This document shows positions 25,529 to 31,384 of a stretch of 33,908 bases of DNA, one piece after another. Under the pieces are notes generated by a model, which worked only from the letters and a program-made list of their open reading frames with translations, did not search any database and was not told the origin of the DNA. Origin of the DNA: an uncultured Mycoplasmatota bacterium (GTDB lineage Bacteria > Bacillota_I > Bacilli_A > RF39 > UBA660); assembly GCA_947302655.1 (NCBI GenBank), contig CAMYVW010000005.1:1-33908 (forward strand). The letters run 5' to 3'. Every line of letters begins with the position of its first letter. Position 1 is the first letter of the stretch. The translations under genes and the position numbers were made by a program.

Positions 25529-26407
25529 GTGTATAAAAAGTTACTTTTAGTAGTGTTAATTATAGAAGTGTTTTTATATATTTTTATGTTTTCAGATAAA
25601 AAAAATATTTATAGATATGTTAAATTTAAAATTAATAGAATAAATATTAATGATTTAAAGCTTGAAAACTATGTTATTGGAGTAGTAGCAGCAGAAATGC
25701 CTGCTACTTTTTCTTATGAAAGCTTAAGAGCCCAAGCTGTTGTATCAAGAACATTTGCATATCAAAAAATAATTAGTGGTAACATTAGTTACGATGAACT
25801 ACAATTTGATAAAGCTCAGGCCTATATAACAAAAAAAGAAATGAAAGATAAATGGAAAAGTAAATATGATGATTACTATAAAATAATAAAAAGTGCAGTT
25901 AATAATACAAAGGGAGAAATAATAGTTTATAATGGAAAACCAATAAAAGCATATTACTTTTCCACAAGTAATGGTGTAACAGAGAACTCTAAATCAGTTT
26001 TTGGCGAAGAAGAATATTTAGTTTCAGTTGATAGTTCTTTTGATAAATATGTAAAAGATTATGAAATTGAAACAGAGTTTAGTGTAAATGATTTTTTAAA
26101 TAAATTAGGAATAGATGAAAAAAATATAATAGTTGGAGAAATAAAAAAATCATCAACTAATCATGTTGAATCACTAGTTATTAATTCAAGAACTTTCTCT
26201 GGGATAAATTTTAGAAAAATGCTTAGTCTTAGATCTACTGATTTTGATATATTTGTTGATAAAGATAAAGTAAAAATAATTACGAGGGGTTATGGACATG
26301 GTGTGGGAATGAGTCAATATGGTGCCAATTATCTTGCAAGTAAGGGACAAAACTATAGAGAAATTATAAAGTATTTCTACCATAACGTTGAGATAATTAA
26401 AATGTAA
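25529..26407 (+). CDS. spoIID: Stage II sporulation protein D (peptidoglycan lytic transglycosylase)
   Basis: SpoIID degrades peptidoglycan at the septum so the mother-cell membrane can engulf the forespore, acting with SpoIIM and SpoIIP. The 292-residue protein has an N-terminal membrane segment (about 4-21). LENYVIGVVAAEMPATFSYE follows, containing the catalytic Glu of the AAEMP motif. LRAQAVVSRTFA and the C-terminal RGYGHGVGMSQYGA with KYFYHNVEI are also characteristic. The start is GTG, six bases after AAGGAG. It is co-oriented with the DUF1146 gene and spoIIQ. spoIIM and spoIIP are not in the window. Confidence 0.96.
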   Translation: MYKKLLLVVLIIEVFLYIFMFSDKKNIYRYVKFKINRININDLKLENYVIGVVAAEMPATFSYESLRAQAVVSRTFAYQKIISGNISYDELQFDKAQAYITKKEMKDKWKSKYDDYYKIIKSAVNNTKGEIIVYNGKPIKAYYFSTSNGVTENSKSVFGEEEYLVSVDSSFDKYVKDYEIETEFSVNDFLNKLGIDEKNIIVGEIKKSSTNHVESLVINSRTFSGINFRKMLSLRSTDFDIFVDKDKVKIITRGYGHGVGMSQYGANYLASKGQNYREIIKYFYHNVEIIKM

Positions 26408-26435
26408 GTATAATTTATTTAAATAAGACCATAAT
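26408..26435 (+). promoter_or_regulatory. Possible sigma-F/G promoter for spoIIQ
   Basis: GTATA (26408-26412) and GACCATAAT (26427-26435) resemble the forespore consensus GYWTA and GGNNANANT, with one mismatch in the second element. The spacer of 14 bases is one or two short. It lies in the 48-base gap before spoIIQ, a forespore gene in Bacillus. Confidence 0.35.
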
Positions 26436-26455
26436 TAAACTAGAAAGGTGAAATT

Positions 26456-27079
26456 ATGGCAAGAAAATTAAAAAAATTCGTTATACCTTCTGCATTTGGA
26501 ATACTTGGTGTATCTGTAGCTATAGCACTTCCTTTTATGAATTCTGAGAAAAAAGTTGATACAGGATATAAATATACTGTATCAGAAATTAAAGAGAAAA
26601 TATTCCCAGTAATAAACGAAGTGGATGAAAAAAAACCAATGAAACCATTTTTAGAAGAAACGGTTTCAAAAACTAAAGACTATTATAAGAAGGAAGATTC
26701 AGAAGATGTTCAAATTAATTCTCTAATCTATTATGAAAAAACTTATATGCCATCAACTGGTATACTATATTCATCTGATGAAAAGTTTGAGGTAGTAGCT
26801 TCATATGATGGGAAAGTAATAAAAGTTAGTGAAGATAATATTTTAGGAAGATTTGTTGTAATAGAACATATAAATGGTTATAAGACAACATATTATTCTT
26901 TATCAGATGTAGCCGTTAGTGAAGGAAATGAAGTAGTTAAAGGAGATCCGGTTGGTTCAAGTGGTCCAAATAAAATTGAAGGATCTTTAAATAATAACTT
27001 ATTATTTGAAACATACCATGATGGATACTTAATGGATCCAGAAGATTTTTATAATATTGATTTTAATCAAGAAAATTAA
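26456..27079 (+). CDS. spoIIQ: SpoIIQ-like degenerate M23 (LytM) domain protein
   Basis: SpoIIQ spans the forespore membrane and pairs with SpoIIIAH to form the channel-like bridge between the two cells. The 207-residue protein has an N-terminal membrane segment (about 10-26), a linker, and a LytM beta-sandwich with VVASYDGKVIKV, FVVIEHINGYKTTYYSLSDV and GDPVGSSGP. The metal-binding motifs of active M23 peptidases are both lost: MPSTGILYSSD stands where HxxxD should be, and NNNLLFE stands for HxHFE. It should therefore be a structural, non-catalytic domain. Position 48 bases after spoIID, the GGTGAA ribosome site and a possible forespore promoter support the call. A general LytM-like protein is the alternative. 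Confidence 0.85.
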   Translation: MARKLKKFVIPSAFGILGVSVAIALPFMNSEKKVDTGYKYTVSEIKEKIFPVINEVDEKKPMKPFLEETVSKTKDYYKKEDSEDVQINSLIYYEKTYMPSTGILYSSDEKFEVVASYDGKVIKVSEDNILGRFVVIEHINGYKTTYYSLSDVAVSEGNEVVKGDPVGSSGPNKIEGSLNNNLLFETYHDGYLMDPEDFYNIDFNQEN

Positions 27080-27100
27080 ATATTTATTTTAAATTATATA

Positions 27101-27129
27101 TGATATAATCATACTAAGAAGGGTATGAT
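27101..27129 (+). promoter_or_regulatory. Extended -10 promoter and inverted repeat before the DUF1292 gene
   Basis: TGATATAAT is an extended -10 (TATAAT at 27104-27109). An inverted repeat, ATCATAC (27108-27114) and GTATGAT (27123-27129), starts inside it and encloses AAGAAGG. If transcription starts near 27116, the left arm is not in the RNA, so the repeat would be a DNA operator over the start site. Confidence 0.45.
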
Positions 27130-27135
27130 AAAAAG

Positions 27136-27393
27136 ATGAATAAGGAAAAATTGTTCATTGCCAAAGATGAAAATGGTGTGGAACATGAATATGAAATGCT
27201 TTTAGTTAAAAGAGTAGATGACAATTCTGTGGTTTGGTATACCGATGGAACTTATGATGATGAAGGAAGAAAAAATGTATATATTTCCGAATATGAAAGG
27301 TTAGGAAATACATTTATGCTTAATCCTGTTGGAAACGATGACAAATTGGAAAAATACGCTGATATGTTTACAAAAGAGTATAACGAAGAATAA
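27136..27393 (+). CDS. DUF1292 family protein
   Basis: This acidic 85-residue protein matches the DUF1292 pattern of small Firmicute proteins (YrzB-like). The features are an opening DENGVEHEYEMLLV, a central segment with V and Y residues, and an ending with E- and D-rich sequence. Family members commonly sit beside holliday-junction or mreB-linked genes and have no known function. It has an extended -10 promoter and a clear terminator, so it is its own unit between spoIIQ and the agr locus. The distance from AAGAAGG to the ATG is long (13 bases). Confidence 0.8.
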   Translation: MNKEKLFIAKDENGVEHEYEMLLVKRVDDNSVVWYTDGTYDDEGRKNVYISEYERLGNTFMLNPVGNDDKLEKYADMFTKEYNEE

Positions 27394-27398
27394 TATTT

Positions 27399-27424
27399 AA
27401 ATATCACTTAGGTGATATTTTTTT
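27399..27424 (+). terminator. Intrinsic terminator after the DUF1292 gene
   Basis: AAATATCAC (27399-27407) pairs perfectly with GTGATATTT (27412-27420) around a TTAG loop and runs into four more T. It insulates the downstream regulator genes. Confidence 0.85.
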
Positions 27425-27425
27425 A

Positions 27426-27454
27426 TTGAAGAAATTAGTAATAGATTGTATAAT
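27426..27454 (+). promoter_or_regulatory. Promoter for the agrA-agrC-like operon
   Basis: TTGAAG (27426-27431) is followed after 17 bases by a perfect TATAAT (27449-27454). It immediately follows the DUF1292 terminator and lies about 34 bases before the regulator start. Confidence 0.7.
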
Positions 27455-27487
27455 TGCTAATAGCAAAATAGAGGAGTGAATCCAATT

Positions 27488-28192
27488 ATGATAAAGTTTG
27501 TTATAGTCGAGGATGATGAAAAAACCCTAAAGAATATAAAAGAAATTATAGCTAAAGAAAAGTACAAAATTGATACTGAAGTAAAAACATATGAATTTAA
27601 AGGTTATAACAAACAGTTATCTTCATTGATTTCAAATCCAGAAGAAAAAACTATTTATATTCTTGATATTGAACTAGAAAACAGCAAGTCAGGTATTGAA
27701 ATAGCATCCATGATTAGAAGTAACGACTGGGATAGTGAAATAATCTTTATAACAAATCATGATAAAATGTTTGAAACTGTACATCGTAATGTCTATGATG
27801 TTTTTGATTTTATCGAAAAATATCATGATTTAAATAAAAGATTATCAAAAGATATCAAAGCTATATTAAATAGAACAAAAGATAAAAAACTATTCTCATA
27901 TAAAGGAAGGAATATAGATTTACAACTTTATATGAATTCAATAAATTATATTTATCGTGATAAAGAAGATAGAAAAGTGGTTATTGTTACTGATAATTCA
28001 AGTTATTCAATAAATCTTGGAGTAAAAGAAATATTAGCAGAACTTGATGATAGATTTAAAATGGTTCATGGATCATGTATTGTGAATACTGATAAAGTAG
28101 TAACGTATGACTGGAATAAATCAAAAATTATTTTATCAAATGGTGAAGAAGTAAACTATTTATCAAAAAAATATAAGAAGGGTATTAGTTAA
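27488..28192 (+). CDS. agrA: AgrA-like LytTR response regulator
   Basis: The 234-residue protein has an N-terminal receiver domain and a C-terminal LytTR DNA-binding domain, the AgrA/ComE architecture. The receiver carries the acidic pair in IVEDDEKT, the phospho-acceptor Asp60 in IYILDIELE, the Thr in IIFITNH and the Lys in DFIEKYH. The LytTR part includes INYIYRDKEDRKVVIVTDN and the FKMVHGSCIVNTDKV block typical of the family. GAGGAG lies 11 bases before the ATG at 27488; a GTG at 27476 opens the frame but overlaps that site. It precedes the kinase by two bases. Its expected role is to activate the agr operons in response to the peptide signal. Confidence 0.92.
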   Translation: MIKFVIVEDDEKTLKNIKEIIAKEKYKIDTEVKTYEFKGYNKQLSSLISNPEEKTIYILDIELENSKSGIEIASMIRSNDWDSEIIFITNHDKMFETVHRNVYDVFDFIEKYHDLNKRLSKDIKAILNRTKDKKLFSYKGRNIDLQLYMNSINYIYRDKEDRKVVIVTDNSSYSINLGVKEILAELDDRFKMVHGSCIVNTDKVVTYDWNKSKIILSNGEEVNYLSKKYKKGIS

Positions 28193-28194
28193 GT

Positions 28195-29463
28195 ATGTGG
28201 TTATTGATTTTAAAAGGTTTATTAATATTATTTACTTATATATTTTTATACTATGCAACCATTTCAGTTAGTGAAATTAAAAAGAAAACTAACTATATAG
28301 ATATTATAATAATTATTATTGTTGCAACATGTAATGTATTTGCAAATAAATATAGTGAAAACACTTTAAAAGGAATAGTAACTTTACTAGGATTTATAGC
28401 TTTTTCAATTAGAAGAACAAAGGCACCTAAGGAAGGTGTTGTTAATGGTTTTGTTGTTTATGTTTATGCCATAATTGGAGATATACTCTCAGCTATGCTA
28501 GTATCTCTTTCAGGTTACTCAGATTTTATGGTAAAAGCAAGTAATTTAAGTATAGTTAAACTAGCATATTGTTGTTCACTTGGTTTAGTAATGTTTTTAG
28601 TTATTAATATAAAAACGATAAACAAATTTATTAAATATTGTATAAAACATCTGTCAAAGTCTAAATATGTTTTATCATTAATATTATTAGTTGGTTTTTT
28701 ATTTGAAACAAGCATAATTATCTCTATTACAAACATGACAAGTTTAAAACAAAATATTTTAGCTTATATTTTATTAGTTAGTATTGGTGTTGGTGTATTT
28801 GCACTTATATATAACATTACTAAAAAAGATGAATTAAAACTTATTAATCAAAATCTAATTATTAACAATGAATCATTTATGAAAATTATTAACAATTATA
28901 AATTATTTAAACATAATTTTAAATATGAACTAAATGCAATTAGTTTAGTAGGTGACGATAAAGTAAAAAAACTTATTAAATCATATCTTGATGAATATGA
29001 TGTAAAATCAAGTTTTGATAATTCAGATCTAATGAAACTACCAAGTGGTATAAGAAATTTAGTGTATAGAAAGTTACTTGAATCAACTGATACAAATTGT
29101 AACATTGTTGTTGATAACTTTATTAATTATGATCCATTTGAAAATATATCAATTAAAAAAATGTGTAAATTAATGCAGTGTTTAGGAATAATACTTGATA
29201 ACGCAATTGAAGAAGCGATGCAAACTAAAAGCAAATATATTTATATCAAGATTTCTGAAGATGAAAAGAATAATATTATCTTTGAATGTCATAATCAAAT
29301 TAAGAATAATATAGATATTGATTTAATAGGTATAGAAAAAGAATCAAATAAAGCTGACCATATGGGTGTTGGTACAAGCTACCTTGTAAAGCAAAAAGCA
29401 TTTAAGGTAACAAATGTTATCAGAAATGATATATATAAAGTATCTTTAAAATTTAGTGTATAA
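28195..29463 (+). CDS. agrC: AgrC-like sensor histidine kinase
   Basis: The 422-residue protein has an N-terminal sensor of about six membrane segments (residues 3-207) and a cytoplasmic kinase. The phospho-acceptor is His240 in LFKHNFKYELNAI, a variant of the HPK10 motif in which the usual Asp after His is Asn. The ATPase domain is the GHKL_5 type: CLGIILDNAIEEAM holds the N box, IFECHNQI follows, and ADHMGVGTSYL holds the G box. This is the layout of AgrC and other peptide-pheromone receptors. It follows agrA by two bases, the reverse of the agrC-agrA order in Staphylococcus. The stop codon adjoins the terminator shared with the convergent agrBD genes. Confidence 0.92.
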   Translation: MWLLILKGLLILFTYIFLYYATISVSEIKKKTNYIDIIIIIIVATCNVFANKYSENTLKGIVTLLGFIAFSIRRTKAPKEGVVNGFVVYVYAIIGDILSAMLVSLSGYSDFMVKASNLSIVKLAYCCSLGLVMFLVINIKTINKFIKYCIKHLSKSKYVLSLILLVGFLFETSIIISITNMTSLKQNILAYILLVSIGVGVFALIYNITKKDELKLINQNLIINNESFMKIINNYKLFKHNFKYELNAISLVGDDKVKKLIKSYLDEYDVKSSFDNSDLMKLPSGIRNLVYRKLLESTDTNCNIVVDNFINYDPFENISIKKMCKLMQCLGIILDNAIEEAMQTKSKYIYIKISEDEKNNIIFECHNQIKNNIDIDLIGIEKESNKADHMGVGTSYLVKQKAFKVTNVIRNDIYKVSLKFSV

Positions 29464-29494
29464 AAAACCATCATGAAGATATCATGATGGTTTT
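29462..29494. terminator. Bidirectional terminator between agrC and agrD
   Basis: AAAACCATCATGA (29464-29476) pairs perfectly with TCATGATGGTTTT (29482-29494) around AGATA. The plus strand ends in four T and the minus strand in six, so it can stop both convergent units. The agrD stop lies four bases away. Confidence 0.9.
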
Positions 29495-29497
29495 AAA

Positions 29498-29617
29498 TTA
29501 TAACAATTCTTTTGGACATTCAACTGGATCAAAATGCCATATTAAGCAAGCTGAGCTTTCAGCACCAGAAAAACCATTTGCAAGTTTTTCTAACAAGTCA
29601 GATATAAGATTTCCCAT
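29498..29617 (-). CDS. agrD: AgrD-like autoinducing peptide precursor
   Basis: This 39-residue open frame is too short for standard gene finding. It reads MGNLISDLLEKLANGF (an amphipathic leader), SGAESSA, the core CLIWHF (24-29) and DPVECPKEL (30-38). The last part aligns residue by residue with the Staphylococcus AgrD recognition tail DEVEVPKEL, differing only at two positions. In the family AgrB cleaves just before this tail and closes a thiolactone between the Cys and the new C-terminus, predicting a ring from Cys24 to Phe29 (six residues; the common ring is five). The extra N-terminal tail length is not predictable. AAAGGAGGATT lies three bases before the ATG. It follows agrB by 31 bases on the same strand. 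Confidence 0.9.
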   Translation of the reverse strand: MGNLISDLLEKLANGFSGAESSACLIWHFDPVECPKELL

Positions 29618-29648
29618 TAAAATCCTCCTTTCATTTTAGATTAAATAA

Positions 29649-30239
29649 TTATCTATATGTTTTATAATTATTCCTCTCTAATCCTAATAATTTATATGAG
29701 ATTGGATTAATAGCTATTGATGATAAACATAAAGCTACTAATATACAATTTGAATATTTAAATTCAGTTGTAATAATTATTAAAGAATATAAAAGAGAAA
29801 TAATAATGGATATATACTTAAATATCATTCTTTTTTTCTTATTAAGTAGTGGTCTATATTTTGTATCTGAAGGGGCCCAAAAAATAAAGCTTATCAGTGA
29901 AATAGTACATATAGTAATTTTTATAGGAAATATAATTTCAAATGTTTTTATAATAAATATACTTATTGAATAAGAAGATAATGTTATTATCCAACATAAA
30001 ATATTAGAGTTACCATGTACACCATGAATGAATGTTCTTAATAATCCATAGAATATAAATATCAAAACTACCTCCGTTAAAGATTTAAAAATAAGAGCTA
30101 ATAAAATAATAATTGTTGTTTTAATTAAAAAGTTATACATAACTTCTAGTCCGTATTTAATTTTAATTTTTTCATAGTCGCTTAGATGTTTATGTTTAGT
30201 TATAAGATTAAATGAATTATTAATTAATATGTTTTTCAT
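29649..30239 (-). CDS. agrB: AgrB-like peptide-processing membrane endopeptidase
   Basis: AgrB is a membrane cysteine protease that cleaves AgrD and forms the thiolactone. The 196 residues have about five or six membrane segments. The catalytic pair is His75 and Cys82 in RTFIHGVHGNSNILC; the separation of seven residues equals that of His77 and Cys84 in Staphylococcus AgrB. An Arg seven before the His matches the conserved arginine. After the core is DTKYRPLLNKKKR, a basic loop common in the family. The gene lies upstream of agrD, as in the family. The ribosome site is weak (GGTGAA, six bases before the ATG). Confidence 0.93.
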   Translation of the reverse strand: MKNILINNSFNLITKHKHLSDYEKIKIKYGLEVMYNFLIKTTIIILLALIFKSLTEVVLIFIFYGLLRTFIHGVHGNSNILCWIITLSSYSISIFIIKTFEIIFPIKITICTISLISFIFWAPSDTKYRPLLNKKKRMIFKYISIIISLLYSLIIITTEFKYSNCILVALCLSSIAINPISYKLLGLERNNYKTYR

Positions 30240-30524
30240 AATACATTCACCGCGAAAAACATATCATTTAAAAATTATGAAAAATCGTAAGTTGATTTAA
30301 TTAAATTGTTACAGGTTTTAATAATTAATTTATAATTAATAGAAGCAAAAATTTATCGTTTTAAGCATAATAGTTGTTATTTAAAACAAAGTGGAAGAAA
30401 TACTATATTTATATTTGATATATTGATAGAGTCCTGGCAAAAAATGTAATAATTTGTCGACGATTATTTGTTGAAAGCAAAAGGGATGGTGTGATAGTTT
30501 ATTTTTGAGGGAGAGGTGAGAGTT
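30240..30524. promoter_or_regulatory. Divergent control region between agrB and the cold-shock gene
   Basis: About 285 bases with no gene. The right half has a likely csp promoter: TTGATA (30423-30428) and TGTAAT (30445-30450), 16 bases apart, giving a leader of about 68 bases. In the left half I see no convincing promoter for agrB; CATAAT (minus, near 30276) is only weakly supported. TAAGTTGAT at 30288-30296 resembles half of a LytTR-type repeat but lacks a clear partner at the expected spacing. Confidence 0.4.
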
Positions 30525-30740
30525 ATGCGAGGTAAGGTGAAGTGGTTTAACAATGAGAAAGGATACGGATTTATTGAAAATGGTGATCTAGAAGATATAT
30601 TTGTTCACTATTCTGCCATAATAAAAGACGGTTATAAAACGCTTAAAGAAAATTCGTACGTATCTTTCAAACTTATCGAAACATCAAAAGGTTTGCAAGC
30701 TGTTGATGTTATCGAAGAACAACTAACTACAAATATGTAG
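30525..30740 (+). CDS. csp: Cold-shock domain protein (CspA family)
   Basis: The 71-residue protein is one cold-shock domain that binds single-stranded nucleic acid and acts as an RNA chaperone. It has both RNA-binding motifs: KGYGFIENG (RNP1) and DIFVHYSAI (RNP2), with GKVKWFNNEKG at the start. The frame is open from a GTG at 30516, but the ATG at 30525 follows GAGGTGAG and starts at the conserved MRGKVKWF. The end overlaps its terminator. A leader of about 70 bases suggests temperature-dependent RNA folding, as for other csp genes, though not shown here. Confidence 0.96.
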   Translation: MRGKVKWFNNEKGYGFIENGDLEDIFVHYSAIIKDGYKTLKENSYVSFKLIETSKGLQAVDVIEEQLTTNM

Positions 30741-30747
30741 TTTTTTT
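30725..30747 (+). terminator. Intrinsic terminator at the end of csp
   Basis: AACTACA (30725-30731) pairs with TGTAGTT (30736-30742) around AATA, then five more T. It includes the csp stop codon. Confidence 0.75.
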
Positions 30748-30785
30748 CTTTGTTTTGTGATATATTTTAAGTGGAAGGTGAATTT

Positions 30786-31316
30786 ATGCAAATAAATGTA
30801 CGTGGAGATAAAGTTACTGTAACTCCATCAATAAAAAAATATATTGAAGAAAAACTAAGTAAATTAGATAAATATTTTGAAAATCCTGATGATATTAAAA
30901 CATCAGTGTTAATTAAAGTAAAAAATAAAGAACAATCTATCGAAGTTACTGTTCCTACTAATAAATTTACTTTAAGAGCTGAAGAAATCCATGCTGATTT
31001 ATATGCAGCAATTGATTTAGTAATTGATAAACTTGAAAGACAAGTTAGAAAAAATAAAACAAGAATTGCAGAAAAATATAAAAACTCAGTTTTATTTGAA
31101 ATGGTTTTAGATAATATCGATGATGATGAACCAGAAGATCTACAGATTGTAAAAAGAAAAGATATTGAAATGAAACCAATGGATGAAGATGAAGCAATCC
31201 TTCAAATGAATTTAATAAATCACGACTTCTTTGTATTCAAAAATATTGATGAAGAATGTGTTTCTGTTATCTATAAGAGAAAAGACGGCAAATACGGAAT
31301 TATTAATGTTAAATAA
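30786..31316 (+). CDS. hpf: Long-form ribosome hibernation promoting factor
   Basis: HPF binds 70S ribosomes in stationary phase and joins two into inactive 100S dimers. The 176-residue protein is the long form with two domains. The N-terminal HPF/YfiA part (about 1-100) opens MQINVRGDKVTVTPSIKKYI and has EEIHADLYAAIDLVIDKLER. The C-terminal dimerisation domain carries MKPMDEDEAILQMNLINHDF and VIYKRKDGKYGII. A GTG at 30771 opens the frame, but the ATG at 30786 follows GGAAGGTGAA at the usual distance. It directly precedes secA, the common order in Firmicutes. Confidence 0.97.
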   Translation: MQINVRGDKVTVTPSIKKYIEEKLSKLDKYFENPDDIKTSVLIKVKNKEQSIEVTVPTNKFTLRAEEIHADLYAAIDLVIDKLERQVRKNKTRIAEKYKNSVLFEMVLDNIDDDEPEDLQIVKRKDIEMKPMDEDEAILQMNLINHDFFVFKNIDEECVSVIYKRKDGKYGIINVK

Positions 31317-31326
31317 TTAAAGAATA

Positions 31327-31355
31327 AATAAGGAGTGAAAACCCCTTATTTTTTT
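31327..31355 (+). terminator. Intrinsic terminator after hpf
   Basis: AATAAGG (31327-31333) pairs with CCTTATT (31344-31350), followed by five more T. The T run leads directly into the secA promoter. Confidence 0.75.
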
Positions 31356-31363
31356 GCTATAAT
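31355..31363 (+). promoter_or_regulatory. Extended -10 promoter for secA
   Basis: TGCTATAAT combines TG and a perfect TATAAT (31358-31363). The T tract of the hpf terminator occupies the positions just upstream, so no -35 is expected. The leader would be only about 15 bases, enough for GGAGGG. Confidence 0.6.
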
Positions 31364-31384
31364 AATGAGATGGAGGGTATTAAT

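Noticed and set aside
30288-30378. LytTR (AgrA) binding repeats upstream of agrB
   Set aside because: TAAGTTGAT fits the half-site pattern, but no second half-site lies at the 21-22 base repeat distance. The other GTT triplets nearby are expected in AT-rich DNA.
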